Source: Macrolepiota albuminosa
Lineage: Eukaryota > Basidiomycota > Agaricomycetes > Agaricales > Agaricaceae
Direction: 5' to 3'
NCBI GenBank assembly: GCA_027475525.1
Contig: JAMWFC010000044.1
Coordinates: forward strand, 124,001 to 188,000
DNA: 64,000 bases
In this document: positions 23,931 through 35,015 of the stretch, piece by piece
Numbering within the stretch: position 1 is the first letter of the stretch
How the letters are laid out: each line of letters opens with the position of its first letter
Translations under genes and position numbers: made by a program
The notes under the pieces: generated by a model
The model's input: only the letters and a program-made list of their open reading frames with translations
What the model was told of the DNA's origin: nothing
Databases searched by the model: none

Positions 23931-24101
23931 TTTTGCTGATGAAAGAACTCTGCAACTGACGTTGAATGCTAGACAATAGATCTTAGCTGGTGGATTCAAA
24001 AAAATGTAACAAAGTTATAGTTGTGTGGGAGCTTAAAGTTCACACTGCACAGAATCAGACCAGTCTGGTCTATTGACTATATAGTATCAATACAAAAATA
24101 A

Positions 24102-24182
24102 GCTGCTTTATAAGCAGCATATAGATAGCTATTTATAATATGTAAATAAAATTATATTATAATTAATATAATATAATTTTAT
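24102..24182. repeat. Two perfect AT-rich palindromes
   Basis: GCTGCTT/AAGCAGC with a 3-base loop (24102-24118), and a 15-bp perfect inverted repeat whose arms start ATAAAATTATATTAT (24146-24160 and 24168-24182) with a 7-base loop. They lie between the right end of the DNA transposon and the end of a Ty3 pol remnant, probably inside an LTR or a small nested element. Confidence 0.7.
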
Positions 24183-24299
24183 CTATTTTTACTAACTAAG
24201 AGCTATGTGGCCGTGGCCATATAGTGTGCTATGCTACACTAGGGCATGAACTTGGCAACTCTGCTATTGCATTTCTGCATATATTTCCTTCTCCAATTT

Positions 24300-26900
24300 G
24301 CTGTCAACAGCATTACTTTATTATTCACACTATATGCAATCTCAGATCCTCAAGACTTATTAGTATGATAGGCTTAAGAGATTTTTGACACTATAAAACT
24401 ATTTATTGCCTCTAAAAAGTTATTTTTAATTTCTTTTAAAACTTTTAGAGCAAGATCTTCCACAGAAGAGTCAGCAAGTGGTGGAGAAAACAGGAGTAAG
24501 ATTACATGTGGAGAGAAGCTAGATTTCAATTTAAGTGGAGAAAAACCCATCAATATATTGATCATATTCATAATTCCAAATTGGATTCTCAGAAGAGCTT
24601 TTATTCAGCCCATTTGTAGATGATCCACATAAAATCAAATATATTGAACAATAGTTTTATTTGATTGTTTGGATGCACTGTCTATTTGAAGATGAAAAGC
24701 CATAGACATTTTATGTTTTATGCTTGTCATTTTTATCGAAGCTCTCCAGAATGAAGAAGTGAAGAAAGTGTCATGATCTGTGATAATCTCATAAGGAAGA
24801 CCATTTTTGCAGTATCAATCTCTGAAAAAGATCTTTGCAAAGTCTTCTCCTATTTGCATAGAATAACAGGGGAAAATTTAGACATCAGCACTCACATGAC
24901 AGGTCATGGAGCAAAACTAGTCAAAATTGTCATTTAAAGATAAAGGTCTCACAAAATCCAAGATAACTAAACCAAAACAACATTCAGAAATTGGCAAGGG
25001 ATGCAGAGGACTGACAGGCTTCTTTGTAGAACTCTTATTACACTGGCAATTGACACATGATGGAATATAATCTTTTACAAAATCACACCTCATATTCAGC
25101 CAATAGTAAGAGAATCACAATGCAGCATATATTTTATCAGCTCCAAAGTGTTCTAATTTGTCATGAGTAATGTGAAAAAGATTCTTGTGCACGTTGCAAT
25201 AGTTTGAGATAATAAGATAATCTCTGACGTACAACAACCTATTTCTGTGTTCAATCTCCAGAGGGCTCAATCTCTTGTCCAAATCTGCCAAAATTTGCTC
25301 TGTGTAATTGTCAACATTGTAACTTGCACAAATTGTCTCTAATGTCTGTTTCTTATTTTCAATAACTATCATCAGAGAAATAAGCACCTCCTCATTTGAG
25401 CCAGGCCATTGTAAAAGAGCATCCGCCACTAAATTGTCTTTGCCAGGGATGTAATTCAAAGTAAAATCATACTGCAATAAAAACTCCATTCAGCAAGCTT
25501 GCCATTTTAACAGATCATGCTGCATATCAAAATTTTTCAGAATCTTATGATTAGTGAAGACCTCGAAATGAGTGCCAAGTAAGTCCATGTGCTATTTCCA
25601 CAATGCCCAAACAATGGCAAGCATCTCATGCTCATAGATCAGATAGTTCTTCTCTGTTGAAGAAAGTTGTTTTGAGTCAAAAGCCATTAGTTGTGCTGTT
25701 GCCCAAGAGCCATCAAAAGACAAAATGGCTCCTGTGTGTTGTGTACTGGCATCACAGATAACATAAATTTTTTTTTACCAGGGTTTTCATAGTCAATAGT
25801 TGTTAGACAGTTTCTGCTAACTACAAGCTTTTTGAATCCCTTAAATGCACACTGATGTTTTGAGGACCAAGTGGGAAAAACCATGATTTAACTCCTTTTT
25901 TGTTAACAGTGTCAACACAGAGATATGCTCTGCCAAGGCAGGCAGAAACATGGCAATGTAACAAACTAAACCCAAGAACTGGCAGACATGTTTTGCCTTT
26001 CAGAAAATAGGCCTTTTAAAATCTTTTCTACCTTTGAAACATCTGCCTCAATATCACATTCCAAGATATGATGGCCCAAAAGTTGATTCTCATACAAAAA
26101 AAAATCACTCTTCTTCAACAAACAGAAAAGACAAGCTGTCTTCAATGCATCTAAAACTTGTGCAACATTCCTCTGGTGTTTCTTGATAGTTTTTGACCAG
26201 ATAATAATATTATCCAAATAAATATGACAGATTTTCCCAATAAGCCTTTGCAATGCCATAGTGACTCTTTTCTGCTGAGTAGCAGGAGTATTACATAAAC
26301 TCATGAGCATCACGACCCATTTCCACAATCTGAAAGGAGTAAGTATTGCTGTATATTTGATGTCATTAGAGTGAACAAGGATTTGAAAGAATGTGTCATT
26401 AAATCAATTTTCTCCCAAAGCTGAGTACCAGAGTGAGTACAATCAGCAAGGACGTTCTATTCAGAGAAGTGGATAATTGTCAGGCACTATACTAGCATTG
26501 AGTTTCCAGTAGTTGTTTACCCAATGGGACAAAACTGTAGGATCTGATTTTGGGATAATAAAAGAGGAACTCAAATAAGGAAAAGAAGAAGGATGAATAT
26601 GGCCAGCAGCAACATGCTGATCTATAAGAGTCTTCCAACCATTTTTGTATTTATAGAGACATGAATAACTTCTGGCCACTGCAATTTTTGCCAACAGTTT
26701 CACCTGAATTCTATGATAGACACTCAAAGGAAGATCTGCTGCATTAAAAATATCTTCAGGGAACAATCCCATGTAACGCTTCTTCATCTTGGCATTCATC
26801 TTCTATAATCTCTCCTTCAATGCCAGCTCCTCAATGTGACTCCTGAACAGACCCAATAACAATGGCTCTTTTGTGCTCATATGTTTCTTTCTCATGCCAT
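24300..26900 (-). pseudogene. Ty3/gypsy-type RT-RNase H-integrase remnant, minus strand
   Basis: From right to left: pre-RT and RT start 26799-26461 (FPEDIFNAADLPLSVYHRI, then LIDQHVAAGHIHPSSFPYLS and VNNYWKLNASIVPDNYPL); RT catalytic region 26328-25966, where the box reads CHIYLDNIIIWSKT (second Asp changed to Asn); an RNase H part 25884-25687; RNase H end and zinc-binding integrase N-terminus 25489-25115 (LNYIPGKDNLVADALLQWPG, then HDKLEHFGADKIYAAL). The integrase core follows to about 24300 with stops (CVNCQCNKSSTKKP; TDHDTFFTSSFWRA). The YLDN change and several stops mean it is inactive. It retains the usual order of a Ty3 pol. Confidence 0.8.
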
Positions 26901-28045
26901 GTTTTATCTTTGCAAACCGCTCCTTTAGCTCAAAATGAACCAGCTTCCATTGTTTCCATGCAGTGTCATGACTCCTACAAATTTCAGCACTCTTTCTCTT
27001 TGCAGCTTCCTTTTTACATCACCTCTAATGGGTGGTGCTACAGGAGGCAGTTGACTATGTGAAGGATGGAATAAATCAAATTTCTCATTTATTGCAATAG
27101 CAGAATGTAACAGAGGGTTAATGACTATGTGCGTGTATGTAACTCAACAATGACGCTGACTGTGAATATGGATGTAATCATACTATATATTAGATTAAGT
27201 GATGTAATAAATGTAGGTGTGGGTGGGTAGGTGAGAAAAGCTAAGAAGTTCAAGAGAGATGGTAGTTCAATTCAAAGATACACAAAGTCAGGTGACTGTT
27301 ATGATTGTCTCAAAACATGTTCCACATTCATCCTGTGACTCCTCTCTGCAGACTTATAACTACTATATGACAAAATAGTTTCTGAATAGCAGTAGCAGAC
27401 AATGGTAACAAAACAGACAAGTTTGAAGTCGTGAATAATGATTGAAAAAAGTAACTAATAAGATTTCTTATAGAAACTTCTAGAACATCACATGATCTGG
27501 GGCAAATTTTGAGAGGAGCTTGAGACATTCGACCTTGTAAAAGAACCCTTTCTCTTACTTACACAAGAGAGTTGGGGATCTAGGTTTCACTTTCAAGCTG
27601 ATATGTAGAAGTGTTACATCTATGAATTTGAAATTTTACCATTCAGTGGCTGTCACTATATAGGCTAACCTTTACAAAATGACCAAACATTGGGATGGTT
27701 TTTTGAGCTACTGTAACTACAAATGTAAATTAATGTCCAATAGATAGTTATTGTAATCCATGTAACAGATATGTCCATTACATTAATCACAGCCTCAACC
27801 TCACTTCATCTAGTTCAGGTCTCAATTTTCAAAGCTCAATGTTTTGTGCCATTCTATATGCTTAATCTTTACAAATCTGCTTTCAAGTTTGCACAAAATA
27901 GCGTCTACAGTATACTGATACCATAAATCTATTGTACAGTGAAGAGGAGAAGCGAGCACTCGATTGCTCCCGTCTCCCCTTACGTGAGGCACAACATAAA
28001 TTTCGTTTGTACAGATTTGATTGGCGTGCGCGGAAGTCAATGAGC
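26901..28045. other. No gene supported; spacer right of the Ty3 remnant
   Basis: Left part (to about 27060) is decayed sequence upstream of the RT start. The remainder has only short frames without domains and could include an LTR that I could not delimit. It ends at the stop codon of the next minus-strand gene. Confidence 0.4.
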
Positions 28046-29842
28046 TCATACTGGCGAAGACTCGTACTTGCCTCCTCGAGTCCACCTCAGGGTAGATATC
28101 CCTAAGACTTTGTTCCCAGACGTAGCACTTTGGAAGACTATAATGGCGAGAAAGGAAGTAATAACCATCGCCAAGAAGTACGGCAGCCATACGGCACCTC
28201 CTACAACGAGGACGGCGGCCGCCACAAAGCAATTGAAAGTATAATAAATAACTCCCCATAAAAAGGATGTTTTCGGGAGAGCATAAGCGAAGGCTACCCA
28301 TTGGAATTTGAACCTATCGGATCGAACATCATTTAGATAGATTAACTACAGGATATATCAGCGACGGTCCAGACAAGCATGTAGCACCTACTGCGTCATT
28401 TGCTGTCGCGTTCTTCAATGTCTCATGACGGTGAGTCAGAAGAATTGAAGAGATAAAGCTAGTCCAGAAACATAATGCGGATAACACTGAGAAGAGGCGG
28501 AGTGTAGGCATAAAAAAGAACAGAAAACAGCATCTAGGGACAGTAAAAATTTACAATGCGCTCCATAACCGAATACCGACACTTACAATGGTGCCAGAAA
28601 TGACTAGAAGAATCGTTATCAATCTTGGATCATTTCAATGCATTAAAATTAGAGGCTCACGAGATAAGATAGAGACCTCCACTCTTTAAGGGATTGCTTC
28701 ATAAACGGCTGCCACTGATGAGTGTACACAAGATGGTCTACGTAAATGTCATTCAAGCGCGAAACGTAGGTGTCCGAGGTCCCGAATGTCAGTAAGGTTG
28801 TAACGACACGAAGTAAACGGCTTTCCCGCGCTGTGTCGACGAGAATAGAATGATCACGACAGAGTCGTGCGTTCTGTTCTCCGTAAAGTGTTTCAAACCT
28901 ATTTTTAACTGTTTTACTCAGCCCACACGTTCGAGGTAGCAGTGAACGGTATAACGTACAGACAAGTTGCCACAGTCGCGCTGTGGATTTCAAAAAGTTC
29001 AGCGTGATGCTACATATCAAGTACATCGCATACCGATGACACATTGTGCATACGCATTCTGCATGTGGCCTAATATGAGGCGTAAGCTGTTGAAGCAGGA
29101 TCTTTCTGAAGTACTTCACCTTTGAATGATTGCAGGAGCTGAAGAAATGTGGTACATTCCCGTGCATCATACGGAAATGTGGAGGTTCTAGACGTCATTT
29201 GATCTGACATCGGTTGAGCTTAATGTTGGAAGAAAGTTGTAAACCAAAGTACCGGCCAATGCATGGGAGAAGACGCCAATCAACTCTTCAAGGACATGAG
29301 GAACCAGCCCCTCTGAGTGAGTAGGGAAGTATTCGACATGAATCCAGTACAGTTCTTCTAGAGCAACTCCTGCAACCTGGTTGTAGTCACTTTGAGGTGA
29401 TGGGAAAGCAGTGACGAACTGAGGTGAGTTGTGGAGACCACTGGTTCAAGACCTATCTCATTCGTATCCACATTGTCCAGCCAAAATTCCGTGCGGGAAC
29501 GATGATCGACGAAATAGTAGAAACAATCGTTGCCCTCTATCTGAATAAAGAGTTCAACGTCATCTGAAAGCACGATCTGTTTCTGCGGCACAAGGTCTTC
29601 AACCACTTTGATCCAATGTTCGACTTTCTCCATCACGTTCCCATCATATACATAGGCTTCAGTGACAACGCGAATAGTTGCGTCCTTGGAAAAGTATAGT
29701 TGGCCTTCAGGATGATTATGAGCTGCCCACTGGGGAGGTAGATAATTGGGCCTAAAACAAACTTCATTTATCGAAGCAAGGAAGACCCGGACCATACTTA
29801 CGATATTTTGCTGCAAGAAGAAAACTCTCCCGCAGTAATCAT
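28046..29842 (-). CDS. Multi-exon membrane protein of an agaricomycete orphan family (WW-like start)
   Basis: I recognise the pattern, not a function. Splicing through introns of about 50 nt gives one continuous protein: MITAGEFSS, then PNYLPPQWAAHNHPEGQLYF (a WW-like motif), VFIQIEGN-like and DCFYYFVDHRSRTEFWL, THLRVALEELYWIHVEYFP (intron 29419-29370), DQMTSRTSTFPYDARECTTF, GHMQNAYAQCVIARLWQLVF and NRFETLYGEQNARLCRDHSI, then NDIYVDHLVYTHQWQPFMKQ. The C-terminal part has several hydrophobic segments (LITILLVISGTI; FAYALPKTSFLWGVIYY; WLPYFLAMVITSFLAIIVF), so it should be a membrane protein with a large N-terminal soluble part. From memory this architecture is common in Agaricomycetes and often multi-copy. 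The junction near 28540 and the very N-terminus are not firmly resolved (an upstream ATG at 30041 is in another frame). Confidence 0.6.
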
Positions 29843-31750
29843 AATATCCTGAAGACTGACTCTGAACAATTTCATTGAGACAAGAAGAAAGAGCATCTAA
29901 AGCGCCGTAATCAACGTACTTGGAACTCTTGAAGTATCTATTCGTTTGCTTAGAAGTGGTGTGGTAGATGGAACCAGCGATAGACGCAAAATCGGATGTA
30001 GCTAAAAGGGCAGACGAAGTGGATATGTCAAGTTTCTCCATGGTCTGTTTGTGTAGGAGTGTTGAAGGAGACGACTGCTACATCGGAAATTTTATAGTAG
30101 GTGAAGCTGTGTGTACCGCCTCTGCTTGTCACTAGGGGTGGAACGTACGGATCACGAGATAAGGACAAGAACGAAACGTAGAATAGCGCTCGAGCGGCCG
30201 CGCCGATTCGCCAGAATTGGTTGTCGGAAGGGATCGAACTCGCTGTCCATTCTTGCTGGTACTTAGGGATGGTTAAAGCTTGCATTTCGGAGTTTGAAAT
30301 TACGATACTCCTTGAAGTTCCTTCTTTACCTATGTCCTTCTTCACGCGACTACTACAACGATTTCGTCCTGTAAGGCACCGAATCAATTCTATTTGATCA
30401 TATTTAACTCGTTTCGCAACTTGAAGACTCGATACATGGGGCAAGACCTTGTAGGTACGTATTCATAATCCGCAATGTTTTGCAGAGAAAATTCTGAGAT
30501 TGCAAACAGGAAACCGTTTTTACGAGCAGAATAATACTTTAAACGGTACACTACCACTTTCCACTCACTGCAAGTCTGACCAATACACTATTGCACAGGA
30601 AGGACCAGGCGCACGGTGCAGTATCGAAACCCCGAAGACGTATGGCAGTACATCGGCGGTGGGAAGAAGCTAGCAAGTACGTTTTGTACCTGGGTCCACA
30701 GCAGCACTCTATAGTGTTTCCGGTCTAGTTCAGTGGTCCTCCTGGCTTTCACATACACGTCAACATCCTCCGACACTCGAGGTACGCATATATGCCCCAC
30801 TATATCAACTAGTGGTTTCAAACATGTGCTTTGGAATGGATTGCTGAGTAGACGCTCATTATTTACTTGCAACACAGGAGCTTCTAACAGACGCCAAACG
30901 TCAAGAGCATGTCAAGGCAAACATAGCTTTGATTGAAGCTCGCGATTACGAAGAGCGCGCTCTTCGACTACAGCAGGAGGCTAACATTGCAAAATCAATT
31001 GAACAGCCACAAAAGGCGGTTGGAACGGATCATCGACAAACACAGCATTCGCCACCCCAGCCAGAAACTTTTCTTGAAAATGACCGAAGTTCACTACCTA
31101 AGGTGGTCGTTGGTGCAGATACATATGAACCTGAGGCATGGACGCCACGTTCCCGTGCAAGAGGCGGATAAATATCACTTGGAGATGGTTTTATAATGCT
31201 CCGCTTATCTGTCCTGCTGAGCATCAGCAATTTCGTGAGAACTGCCCTAGGAGTTATGGTGTTGTTCAGGAACGAATAGAATAGCTCAGGAAGTCGCGGA
31301 TTTATCGATGTATTTCATCATACTCAGTAAAAAGAGCCGAGTTACAGAAGAGGCGCTGTCAAGCATAGCATTTAATTTACAAGTGACCCCAATTATTTTC
31401 ACAGCAATCCAAATCTCTTCCTTCTGCTTTGTTACAAATCAGAAAAAGATGCGTTCCTAGTTAACTGCCGTGGGCGTCTTATCGCATTTTAGCGCGCGCT
31501 TGAGGAAAATGACATGTCACGATGAAGTTCCACAGATATTATGTGTGTTTCCAGTCAATCGCAAAGGCAGTCACGGAGGAAGATACATAATACTGTTAAT
31601 GAAGTGCATAGAAATTGCCTAAAGACATCGTATTGGCTTATGAAAGGAACTGGGTTCTCTAAATTCAATATCGCCCTATCGCTCCTGCACAAGATTGCAC
31701 CTCCAGTGTCCCGAAGTTCGCTCGACAGGTAGCTCAAGTTCAAATGTATC
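29843..31750. other. Mostly unexplained sequence with coding-like fragments
   Basis: Minus-strand open frames 30444-30028 (138 codons) and 30875-30588, and plus-strand 30929-31171 with a helical charged segment (ARDYEERALRLQQEANIAKS) that switches frame into ERIIDKHSIRHPSQKLF near 31030. The plus-strand piece looks like a decayed exon of an unknown protein. None can be joined into a convincing gene. Confidence 0.35.
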
Positions 31751-31752
31751 AA

Positions 31753-32503
31753 CTAAGTTCCGGATTGTTCCCCATTATTCCTTCGTGTTATCTTCGGGCC
31801 CTTCGGAGGCTTAGGCGGGCCTGACGGATTGGCTGGGGTCCCTTGCGCAGATGGGTCATAAGGCCCTCGAGGTCGAGGTCTGTACAAGACTATGTCAAAC
31901 ACTTTTCATTGAGGTCCATCAGATAATTAGAACATACTCTTCTTGCTGCTCTCTAATGGGAATGAAGGTTCAAGTTTATCAGAATTTTCCTCCTGCAATG
32001 AGCATACAGTGATATTACCTCGCTGGGGCGTCTTCGGGATGAGCTGGACGAGCTCGGACACTACAAAAAAACTCTCTCGCGCGCCTACTCAACGCATTTT
32101 GAGATTAATCCGACAGGGTAGGAGTTGGAAATTTACCTCCAAACGTTAAGGAAGGCCGATTTCAAGTTAAGACCCGATTTTGGTGACTCTGTCTGACTAT
32201 GCGTTTCCGATGACGGGTCGCCCATTCTGGTGTGTATTGACAACGCAGGGGTAGAAGTAAGAGGCGAGTAGATGATTCGGAATGGCTGCTTTTGAGTTTT
32301 AATACAACGATCCTCAAGGCTCGCACTGCCAGTCCTTTGACAGCTCGCGTAGCATATGTTAACAGCAGTTCCTGTGCAACGATGTTTTGAGAAGTTGAGA
32401 ATTGACTTCCTTGGAAAGTAGGAACCCGTGACTTGGATATCAGATACTGCTTGTCTTCTATTGCAAGTATAAGCAAAGTTACGAGGTAAAGAGTGTCAGC
32501 CAT
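31753..32503 (-). CDS. Small gene of unknown function, paralogue A
   Basis: The minus strand starts MADTLYLVTLLILAIEDKQY, a hydrophobic start that could be a signal or membrane segment. It continues via probable introns (one between about 32140 and 32060; GTAATATCAC..CAG near 32030-32005; GTATGTTC..CATAG, 48 nt, near 31935-31888) to a Pro- and basic-rich end: KKILYRPRPRGPYDPSAQG, GPPKPPKGPKITRR, stop 31755-31753. The last exon resembles the end of a second gene 1.3 kb to the right (PPRSRGPVTNNSQGTVSAPP). Exon joining upstream of the last two exons is tentative. No known domain. Confidence 0.4.
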
Positions 32504-33115
32504 CCAGACCCTTTAATGATGTTGTGTACCTGTAATGTTTTGCCTGAAATGGAACACCCCTTTTCGACTGATGTGGTCTTGGTCGTAGAGAATCAGTGCT
32601 ATAAGCTGCACTCTAGGTAGTGCATAGCAGTCTTAAGGCTCCTTTCATAGGCCTTAGCTCCGAGATGAACTCCTTGACAGTGTTCACCTCAGACCCAGTT
32701 CCTCATCACATATCAATGCAATGAACATATTGGAGGGAATTCCCTCAGAAACAGTCACAAATTGTAAATTCATTAGGGAACGCAGCTATTTTTTGACTAT
32801 GATCCACCAATGCGTCATAGAAGCTTTGCACTCCTTCCTCTGCAGAGTAGTGCATGCAAAAAAAATGTATTGTGCATGTCCTGCATCATGGATGGCTGCA
32901 CAATCAATTGTACAGCCTATAAGGATTACATCCTCAAAACTCCAGTGTGATTGAGTGCTGTTAACATGTATAACATGTTACCAGTACCACTCCGGCGAGA
33001 CACAGACGATTGCAGTGCCTGTTGTTTTACGAGGTCTTGGACGCTTATTTTACAGGAAAGAAATATATAATTATCATATTTGGTAACATTGACCAGACGA
33101 AGTAAGCTTTGTTCT
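32504..33115. other. Spacer between paralogues A and B
   Basis: No gene supported. Short frames only; a minus-strand frame 33138-32926 overlaps the end of paralogue B in a different frame and looks like a shadow. Confidence 0.4.
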
Positions 33116-33640
33116 TCACTCCTCTTGATCGTCGGCACACTGCTGCCGTGTGATGGCCGGTCCGAGCTTCACTGGTTTGCTGGTGGTCTCAGGCTGACTT
33201 GGGGGGGCGCTTACGGTCCCCTGACTGTTGTTGGTGACAGGCCCTCGTGATCTGGGTCTGAATAATATCAGTTAGGAGCTCTTTTAATTTGTTGATACAA
33301 CTCTGAGACCTACGGTTCTGGAGGTGCTGGTCTGATATCGGTCATTAAACACTCGCTTGAAGTCTATAGACCACTGAAAATGACATACAGAGCTGATCCT
33401 GAACCACCCGGTGTATGTTTACTCGTCGGGTCAACGACGCCACTAGAACATCTGTTGAGAACGATAGGATATACCTTATTTCGTATATGATCTTACCCTA
33501 CAGTCCGGACCACAGCCGATTTCATGTCATATTTTGTTTTATCTTCTTTCTTGATAAAGGTGTCCATTTCTAGAGCGAGAATAAGAATGTGCTCCTGGGG
33601 CGAAGGAGTTTGAAAACCTGTAATCGGTTTTGATAGTAAT
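33116..33640 (-). CDS. Small gene of unknown function, paralogue B (5' end uncertain)
   Basis: Minus-strand exons that join in frame: LILALEMDTFIKKEDKTKYD and MKSAVVRTVG (donor GTAAGATC, 45-nt intron ending CAACAG), CSSGVVDPTSKHTPGGSGSAL, a short PAPPEP-type exon, then PPRSRGPVTNNSQGTVSAPP and KLGPAITRQQCADDQEE before the stop at 33118-33116. The order 'LxLAxE..K', 'KSA', Pro/Arg-rich tail is shared with paralogue A. The first exon is not identified, and the Pro-rich exon boundaries are my best reading. No function can be assigned. Confidence 0.4.
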
Positions 33641-34626
33641 ACAGGGGCAAGTATGTTGGGATGAGGTACAACACTTGTGTTTCAGCTAAGCGCCTTTTAG
33701 TAAGTGATAAAGAACCTGAGATAACGCTGTACACGCCATGACACCAAGGAGTTCATCTGACCGCGATTACAGGAAAACCCGGTCCACTAACGTTTGTGCC
33801 AGCACAAAAAGCCCAATTCTGTCAATTATATCACACGAACCTCGCAATGTGGCATTGTGAAATAAATCACTTGACTTGCATTGATAACGACCGAAAGTTA
33901 AATTTCAAGCGACTTTCTCAAGTTTTGAGCATTTCTCACCAAGCCTTATCGCAAGGTATCGGGTAATAAACTGGCCGCCTGAAACCAAACCTAGCAGATA
34001 TCAAGGCAACCTGGCACCAATGAAGACGCTATACGCAGTCCGTGAAGTTTTTCAATCCAAAGTTTCATAAGAGAAGAAAGTTTGTCGCTAAGAGCTTTGT
34101 AGGCGTGAAGTATTTGCTTTGGAAGCTTTTCTGTCGTTGCAACTGTCCGCTATCATACGAGACCTTAGGCCTTAGGCCTTATCAACAAGAGAGATCAAAT
34201 AAGAAGCCCGAGCTAGGGGATCCCGGTTTGTCATCACTTCTGGACCCTGGGAGGTACGGAAGGAACTTCTACATGCGCACAAACTGATTCTGTTATTGAT
34301 TAGTTCTTTGGTGTCGTTTTTTATGCCTGCTGAACAGCTGGAGTCGTGGAAATGAGATCGTAGAAGTGAAAGAACTGTTTGTGGAACCAAGGTATATCTA
34401 TCATTCATTGGATTCTCTTTTGAATATTTTCGTGTTCCAAATCAACCCAGTACAAGACTAGAAGTCATGCCTTGGGAAACACCGACTGAGGGGTTTTCCA
34501 GCCGGCCTTATGGAAAAATCAGAAGAAGATAAAAACCTCGAGGCCGTCCATGTGCTCTCAGAAGCAGCGATCTCCTTTCCTATGAACGGTCAGCGGATTT
34601 GCCGAAGTCCCATCCAATCACACCGC
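33641..34626. other. No gene supported
   Basis: Only short frames without domain or splice support. A perfect CCTTAGG(CCTTAGG) doublet near 34163-34176 is the only repeat I noticed. Confidence 0.4.
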
Positions 34627-35015
34627 GAACGAAAAGAAATAGTTAAGCCATCGACATACCTCGATACTCTCATCATGAAGCTGCAAGCAGAACCCGATCC
34701 TACGCGCACACGCCTCGCACCTCGCTAACTTCGAATGTGTCGAGATGTTTACTCGTTTTTCTTCAAGTCCGCACCATCTTTCTGGCTCGTGCATCCATCC
34801 ACCCTTTCTCATGCACGATTCTGCCCCGATAATGCCATCGCGGATGGCATTTACTCTGCGTCTTCTTCAAAGTCGAGCTTCAAGCAGATGTCGTGTAGGA
34901 GATCCGAGTGGGAGACGGATACCAGTCTTTATGACGTTCTGATGCAGTCGCACGATTAGCGTATAAGGATTTGAGTGGATTGCTTTGAGAGAGTGGTTTA
35001 GAATTTAGATGGAGA
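34627..35015 (-). pseudogene. Duplicated fragment of RPN3 exon 4
   Basis: Closely similar to 36126-36510 of the true RPN3 gene on the same strand. It shares the sequence around the exon-4 donor (AAGCCATCGACATACC) and long stretches such as CATGAAGCTGCAAGCAGAAC, and extends towards the exon-4 acceptor side. It contains small insertions and deletions (for example an extra CGCACC) and a shortened middle, so the frame is broken. Retention of intron sequence shows a DNA-level copy, not a retrocopy. The other RPN3 exons are absent. Confidence 0.8.

Larger units (their letters stand above)
18155..23945. mobile_element. Plavaka-like (CACTA-like) DNA transposon with two divergent genes
   Basis: The element is defined by a transposase gene (18400-21523, minus) and a divergent companion gene (21682-23613, plus), both with open, spliceable frames, embedded in dead Ty3 material. 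Both ends carry GTAG-rich subterminal repeats facing inward (18190-18385 on plus; 23690-23930 on minus), as expected for CACTA-like elements. A candidate terminal inverted repeat is CATCAGGAAAAAAA at 18155 and, on the minus strand, CATCAGCAAAAAAA ending near 23941 (13 of 14 match). I see no clear target-site duplication, so the exact ends are uncertain. Confidence 0.65.

Noticed and set aside
18120..23960. Left AGAATTCTGTCAAC and right AGAACTCTGCAAC as target-site duplication of the DNA transposon
   Set aside because: Too long and too imperfect for a CACTA-like element; probably chance similarity.
1..26900. An endogenous virus instead of retrotransposons
   Set aside because: All pol-like pieces have the Ty3/gypsy order and no envelope or capsid gene of a known virus is visible.
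29840..30041. ATG at 30041 as the start of the membrane-protein gene
   Set aside because: Its frame does not reach the PNYLPPQW exon by the clear GTAAGT..TTTTAG intron; the ATG at 29842 does. An upstream exon remains possible.
30929..31196. A complete gene around ARDYEERALRLQQEANIAKS
   Set aside because: The coding-like signal changes frame within 100 bases and no intron borders join the parts; listed only as a fragment.
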